A DNA stretch of 64,000 nucleotides from Brienomyrus brachyistius. Its lineage: Eukaryota > Chordata > Actinopteri > Osteoglossiformes > Mormyridae. Below, in pieces: positions 48,893 through 64,000 of this stretch. Numbering within the stretch: position 1 is the first letter of the stretch; each line of letters starts with the position of its first letter. The notes under the pieces are model-generated. The model did no database searches, was not told where the DNA came from, and was given only the letters and a program-made list of their open reading frames with translations. The stretch is taken from assembly GCF_023856365.1 (NCBI RefSeq), contig NC_064538.1, forward strand, positions 17,028,935 to 17,092,934, written 5' to 3'. The position numbers and the translations under genes are program-made.

Positions 48893-50663
48893 GCTTGAAA
48901 TTAGAGTCCTGATATGTTTTAATCCTTTAATTGCACTGACCAACAATCTAAAGGGCCATCAAAATGCCCTTACTATGATTGGAACTTGATGCAAATATGA
49001 AATGTCATTAAGCAATTACAATATTTACAGGCCATCTGTATAGGCTTTCCTGGTACAATTGTTAGGGTCAGAGTCTGTAAGATTCTCATTTGATTAATAC
49101 CTCAGTTCTGATTATTTTTGGTTTAAGTTTACAAATGAGCTGAGAGAGATGGCTATGAACCTCGCAAAACAGTGAGCAATCAGGTCATTTGAGACACTAC
49201 AGGTGTACTGTCCACCATTACCAAAACAAAAATAAAAGCCAAATACAGAGTTTATAACCAAGCTAGTGAGATACATCTGGGCAGTGGAAATGCATAAGAG
49301 GGCATGTTTTTCTCCTCCTGTTCCTACTGGGTTTAAAGGCACTGCAACACTTACAGCCCTTGACATACAAGTGAAGGCCCTGTTTCCACATGGACATGTT
49401 AAAGTTTTGAATCGACATGGCGACTCCCAGCTTCGTCCATTTGATCCATATTCACCTCTAGTGAAAACAAGTGGCAGGCATCTTTCACGAAGAACTACAG
49501 TGTGTAGCCTCCAGCAAATACAAATGTTCACCTGTTAAGCGTAAAAAGGGAGGCCGGCCTATCCCGTTGGCCGCTGTGGACCGGCATCATCAGTATCAAT
49601 CGGTCTGTCCCAGTGCATGGTAAACAGAATGTGGACTCTCAAGCTTTCAAGTTGAGTCTCCAAGTGCTTCCACAATATAGTGCTGAGCAGTTACGTTAAA
49701 AAAAACAATAAAAAAAAAAAAAACACACACACACAGCCGGCCTCGTTCAGGAAAACAGTAGTCTCGGACAGTCAGGGATGAGTATGGGGGTCACTGCTTA
49801 TACTCACTTACCCAAATGAAAACCACAGTCCGGGCCTCAGCCACCAGGAAAACCATCCTTGTTTCCTACAGCTTAAAGCTGTCCATTCATTTTAAAAGTT
49901 TGCGCACACAGTTTTAAAACAAGCTGGAGTAGTCATTAGTGTCCGTCGCCCTTTACGTAATCGCATTTAAGTGAACACCTTCAGAAAAGTGGGTAAGGAA
50001 ATGAAGCCAAGACCACCACAGCAGTAATGAAACAATGGACTTAGAACATTTTGTGCTGAGAGTTTTGCCTCTCATACCTCAAGTTGCTGGATTTATGCAT
50101 GTAATCTAGCTGTCGTCACACTGGAAAGCAATTTTCACAGTAGAAAGAGTTAGGCTGAACCAAGCAATCAAACTAGACAGTAACTGAGGAGGGAAAAGCT
50201 TTTCAAAATTACCACTCAGCTTTTTGCGACTAGGAAACAGCATTTAAGTGGGATAATATACTGTATAGCCTGTATACAGGAGACAAACATCTACTGGAGC
50301 ACACATTGCACTCAACTACATTTAAAGTAGGCTTTTATGAAGCTGAGAAGCGCATGATCCCATCAAATGTGCAAAATCGGGCCAATGCTGCCGCCCTCTT
50401 CTCAACCCACAGCTTCAAATCTGAATAAAAGGGATTAATGACCAAGAGGTACCCCATGGCTGGTACATACAACAGGATTTCGAAGGTCATGACCTAGTAA
50501 ATGAAAACAGAACATCTACTGCAATCGTTCATTCATAAGGTGGTGTAATTGTCTATAATCCATCATCAGGAATCTGCTCAGATTAGTACGGAACATCATT
50601 TCCTTGAGATGTTGAGAACGTGTTTCCGGTCACAGTGCGCAATGAGGAAACACTCCGGCCCCT

Positions 50664-50677
50664 CCTCTAGGGGGCGA
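50664..50677 (+). promoter_or_regulatory. CTCF-like motif at the C2CD2 3' end
   Basis: CCTCTAGGGGGCGA differs from the core CCASYAGRKGGCR at one position. It lies six bases beyond the C2CD2 stop codon, in the transcribed 3' UTR. Confidence 0.25.
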
Positions 50678-50682
50678 TGCAG

Positions 50683-60310
<9,628 letters not shown>

Positions 60311-61703
60311 GGCGAAGCGAACGATGAGGCAACTAGTAAATAACTTTGGCGAAAAGTAGCATCGACCTCCGCTCGTTAGATCAGTAATGCTTCATTTGCT
60401 CTTTAGATCCTGCTTCATCGTTAAGTAAAATAAACATAAACCCACCCGCTAGCTGCAATAGGTGACCATCACCTAACCAGCTAGGGCAGTGCATTTGCCT
60501 GCGTTACTTTATGACCGTACAGCGACACTTTCTCGTCTGCAAGGCCGGATCCCAACGTTATTAAATATCCTCGGTGGTGCTACGAAGAACTGGGAAAAGT
60601 TCGAGTGTGGTTAAAAAAAATACAAATGTCGCCGTCTCCTCAGAGCGCTGAAATCCTCGAAAATCCCGTTTCGGCTGCGCTCAATAAACTGCCGGCCAAC
60701 ACAGTTCGCAAAAAGCCGGCCTATTGCTATCAGCGAGGTCCGCCACGAAGCCCACGCTGCATCCCGGAGGGAGCCGCTGAGCCCTTGGAGAGCTGACTAA
60801 TCCGGCAGTGCCCGGCAAACAAAACTGGCTAACGTCAGCCTCGATGGGCAAAGTTAATCCACTTGCCACAGGCGTGTATCGTACTCCAGAGCTGCCTCGG
60901 ATGACGCGTGCACGCGTACACCCCAGTGCACTTAAAATATTATAAATATTTTAAAAGTTCAAAGAATGGTGGGTTTGGCATCTTAGAGGGGCAATCATGA
61001 TTGGAAGAATTATCCGCCACCCGTCAGTAGTAACCACCAGCGCCGCAATTCAGCTGACACTAGACCACGAAACAGAGAACCGCCTTCGAAAGCGATCTAT
61101 GTGGCGGCGCGTGACGGGCAGAGACTGTCATTCCCAGAATGCAATGCTGCTCCTTAAAGGAATAGTGTGCTGGGCGGCCATGCAACATTTATTTGATTAT
61201 TATTATGATCGTCCTTGATTTCGGAGTAGTCAAATTATGTTTAATTACGTAAATTTCAGCTTTTTCACTTCACAGTCACAGGTGACATAACGAGCGACTC
61301 ACAAGTGTTGTCTAAAAGCTCAAATTGACCCTTTCTACTTGCCGTACTGACGCTAGTGTTTACCGACTTGGCTTCGTCTATCCGGTTGTTAGCTACATTT
61401 TATTGCTGATATAGGAAAGATAAACAGAATATTGTATGGCAGTGTATTATGCGTATGGTATTCGTGGGGGGAAAGCTATAGCCCTCCAATGAATATATGA
61501 CAATTGGGACATAAATAGAGGGTTAAATGTATCTTGTTTGAAAACTGACACAGTGTATAGGTTTTTATTTTTGCGTTTGGCGATCCAGTTCTGACCATCG
61601 CGCGTAAACATTTAGGTCGCTAGCTGAAAAGGGCCGGATATCGAAGTGGAAAGGACACTTTCCATTGTAATTTCCTTTTGCAGCTGCGAGGAAGCAAAAC
61701 ACC
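60311..61703. promoter_or_regulatory. C2CD2/ATG101 bidirectional promoter region
   Basis: The two start codons face away from each other across 1.39 kb. The interval is GC-richer than the gene bodies at 60.5-60.9 kb. ACTGTCATTCCCAGAATGC (61125-61143) closely matches the ZNF143/THAP11 SBS motif. There is no TATA box near either start. Transcription start sites cannot be placed. Confidence 0.6.
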
Positions 61704-62513
61704 ATGAATTGCCGCTCGGAAGTCCTGGAGGTGTCAGTAGAGGGAAGGCAGGTTGACGAGGCCATATTGGCCTTGTTGCACACTATTTTGCTGCACCGAA
61801 GCACAGGGAAATTTCACTACAAGAAGGAGGGCACGTACTCCATTGGCACAGTTGGTACGCAGGACATAGATTGTGACTTTATTGATTTCACTTTTGTACG
61901 AGTGTCGTCTGAAGAGCTCGACAGGGCCATCAGGAAAGCGGTTGGAGAGTTTAAGGTAATTTACTGGTACTTTAAAACTTATCTGGTATTTGTACAAGTG
62001 ATTTAGTCGTTTAATTAATGTATAGACGTTCGAAATTAGAAATGAATAATTTAGTTATATTGTTGAACGTAAATGTGTTATTTACCCTTTAGTATTTGTA
62101 ATTTTCAGGAAGCCCTGAGCAACTCGGGCAGTGATGGCATGGGTCAGATATCCCTGGAATTCTATCAGAAGAAGAAGTCCCGTTGGCCTTTTTCAGACGA
62201 ATGCATCCCCTGGGAGGTTTGGAGCATCAAGGTCAATGTTGTCAACCTGGCCAATGAACAGGAAAGACAGATATGCAGAGAAAAAGTGGGAGAGAAGCTA
62301 GGTGAGAAGGTTATCAACATTGTGGAGGTGATCAACCGACATGAGTACTTACCCAAGATGCCAACACAGTCTGAGGTGGACAATGTGTTTGACACCAGTC
62401 TGAAGGATGTCCAGCCATACCTGTACAAAATCACGTATCAGATCACAGATTCACTTGGCACGTCTGTGAGCACTACGGTGCGCAGACTCATTAAGGACAC
62501 ATTGGCACTGTGA
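61704..62513 (+). CDS. atg101: ATG101, autophagy initiation factor, two coding exons
   Basis: Coding exons 61704-61955 and 62109-62513 (GT/AG intron of 153 bases) join to 218 residues, the exact length of human ATG101, with very high identity. ATG101 is a HORMA-fold protein that pairs with and stabilises ATG13 in the ULK1 kinase complex, the starting point of autophagosome formation. The WF-finger motif, which recruits downstream factors, is visible as RWPF with Trp110, Pro111 and Phe112. Other conserved blocks are [38 protein letters not shown] and LIKDTLAL at the C terminus. The ORF in genomic DNA reads on past the first donor into intron; the spliced version is the true product. Confidence 0.98.
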
Positions 62514-62772
62514 GGACGTTGATTCTCGTTGACTTACTTCTGTGTGTAGGTTCATCATCAGAGGCAGTGAAGGAAAGTCACAGTGTGATTAAGATTTGGG
62601 ATTCCCAAATTCCTTCATAGGTAAAACCCTATATATAGGTCACAGATCCTCACTTAAAAAAACTATTGTAAATGCAAGCATTTTAAGTTACTTTTGTATT
62701 TTGTGGAAGTGAATACTGGATTTTATCCATTATATTTTGACCTTGTTTCAACAGACATGCTCTACATGCCGA

Positions 62773-62778
62773 ATAAAA
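62773..62778 (+). promoter_or_regulatory. ATG101 poly(A) signal
   Basis: AATAAA 260 bases after the stop codon; another at 62953-62958 could serve as a distal signal. Confidence 0.55.
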
Positions 62779-63004
62779 TGTCTATTTGAAAGGGTGTAAC
62801 TGAACATAATCCTGGAAATGGGAAAAACACTGTTTTAAGGTTCTGAGTATTTTGTTACTGTTGTAAAATACCTTCAAATTGCTATTATTAAGCTAATTAT
62901 ATGTATGTATTATAAAAGCAACTTTATTCAAACTTCGAAATGAAACCTCAGAAATAAAACTGATTGCTTTTGAAGTCTTATTTAAATATTATTTGTAGAT
63001 AAGT

Positions 63005-63170
63005 TCCTTCCATCCAATCATTTTTAAATAGTTTATTCCATTATCTAATAATAAGTTATACTGAGCTTGCAGCCTATTCCAGGAAGCACAGGGTACAAGG
63101 GAGGTGACGCCCAGGATGAGATGTTGGTGCATGGCAGGGCCCACACACATTACACACTAAGGGGTGTTTC
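63005..63170 (-). repeat. SINE tail, antisense
   Basis: CCATCCAATCATTTTT, CTTGCAGCCTATTCCAGGAA, GCACAGGGTACAAGGGAGG and CACACATTACACACTAAGG read as the diverged reverse complement of the 57.5 kb SINE tail. Confidence 0.6.
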
Positions 63171-64000
63171 CGGACTGTGAAAGGAAAATTAATTACATTA
63201 TATTCTAGAATTAGGAACTTAATGCAAAATAATAATCCATCAATATATTTATTTAAAGGTAAGCAGTTTTATTTAGTTGTTAAATTTAAAGGGAAATGCT
63301 AGGTTATTGTGCCAATTTACACCTGTAACAATTATGACAAAAATGTGAAGTGATTTGCTTTATATGAACATATCCAGCTACCAACAACAGATATGTACTT
63401 CTGGTGTGACTTATTTGCAAAATGTTGTCTTTGCATTTGTGTAAAATATTTGAATGCAGAGGGTAATGTTTGTGAAAACGGCCCTCTTTTAATCCTACTG
63501 GTGATTTCCAGTCCCTCTGAATTCCCCAATGCCTCATCAGAGTAGACAACATCCCCAAATGTACTTCCTGATTCCTAGCCAAGAAATTAGTCACTTCTTG
63601 TTCAGGCTGGAAAACATCTCTATGATCCATGGCAATGACCATCTGTTCAGAAGCGGCACTCTGTTCTCACTGGCATTTTTATGTATTTACCAAATAAAGT
63701 GGCTGTTCATCAGTTCATCAGGATGGTTTTGGCTCAAAGCCGCTGTGGAAGTTCCGTAGCCATTGTACCGTAAGGGAGTTCATGTGCAAGTGAGTATTCG
63801 GCAGACTGTTCGCTTGTATGAATCATGTGACTGACCATGTGATTATCGCTTTAGCTAGAACACTAAACAATGGAAATTGGCATCACACATAGAACAGGGT
63901 TGAAACAACACTGAATCAGAACAAAACATCAAACTATACTGTCTCAGTGAGTTGCACTGTAGCCAGTGGGACTGGGGGTTTGTGAACTGTGTGCATGTTT
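63171..64000. other. flank downstream of ATG101, nothing recognised
   Basis: ORFs of 76-112 codons on both strands (63304-63759) overlap and lack any family signature. No exon or RNA gene is supported. Confidence 0.45.

Larger units (their letters stand above)
48276..50682. other. spacer / C2CD2 3' UTR region
   Basis: Between the PRDM15 promoter and the C2CD2 stop codon. A short second-family SINE scrap (AGCAGACGATTTTGTCCAGA) is near 48.50-48.54 kb. A 90-codon plus-strand ORF at 49266-49538 is discussed as a finding. No other gene recognised. Confidence 0.5.

Noticed and set aside
60605..60796. 63-codon ORF upstream of C2CD2
   Set aside because: Sits in the GC-rich divergent promoter, where chance ORFs are common; no similarity recognised.
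63304..63759. ORFs of 65-112 codons downstream of ATG101
   Set aside because: They overlap on both strands in several frames, with no recognisable motif or splice structure.

Overview
The window is vertebrate nuclear DNA, most likely from a ray-finned (teleost-type) fish. Five multi-exon protein genes with GT/AG introns can be assembled. The introns and spacers carry long dinucleotide microsatellites, tRNA-derived SINEs of the kind abundant in fishes and other dispersed repeats. There are no operons, CRISPR arrays, prokaryotic signals or intact transposon ORFs. Genes were identified by reading exons and comparing them with recalled human proteins. No database search was run.

Layout: (1) 1-3.9 kb is a repeat-rich flank with a (TA)n tract, a (CA)n tract and a SINE tail. 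(2) EURL/C21orf91 lies on the minus strand: four coding exons between 13191 and 3968 (296 aa), a probable non-coding first exon ending at 15060 and a GC-rich promoter near 15.1-15.3 kb. (3) 15.3-23.9 kb is non-coding with SINE copies and a few notable motif clusters. (4) RIPK4 lies on the minus strand in eight coding exons, 33460 to 23912 (818 aa: kinase, linker, ten ankyrin repeats). (5) 33.5-37.4 kb is non-coding and holds a foldback (MITE-like) element. (6) PRDM15 lies on the minus strand in 25 coding exons, 47332 to 37500 (about 1162 aa: PR domain plus a long C2H2 array). (7) C2CD2 lies on the minus strand in 14 coding exons, 60310 to 50683 (671 aa: membrane anchor, SMP-like region, C2 domain). 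(8) ATG101 lies on the plus strand in two coding exons, 61704 to 62513 (218 aa), head-to-head with C2CD2 across about 1.4 kb.

RIPK4-PRDM15-C2CD2, all in one orientation, is the same order as on human chromosome 21q22.3. EURL is also on human 21q but far away, and ATG101 is on human chromosome 12, so both ends of the window differ from the human arrangement. The genes act in unrelated processes (epithelial kinase signalling, transcriptional control, membrane-contact lipid handling, autophagy initiation, neural development), so their linkage reflects conserved chromosomal history and not a pathway. I found no convincing novel system. The most interesting items are structural: the foldback element, an in-frame 33-bp minisatellite in a RIPK4 intron, a palindromic microsatellite downstream of RIPK4, a tandem splice acceptor in RIPK4, and several strong candidate regulatory motifs.
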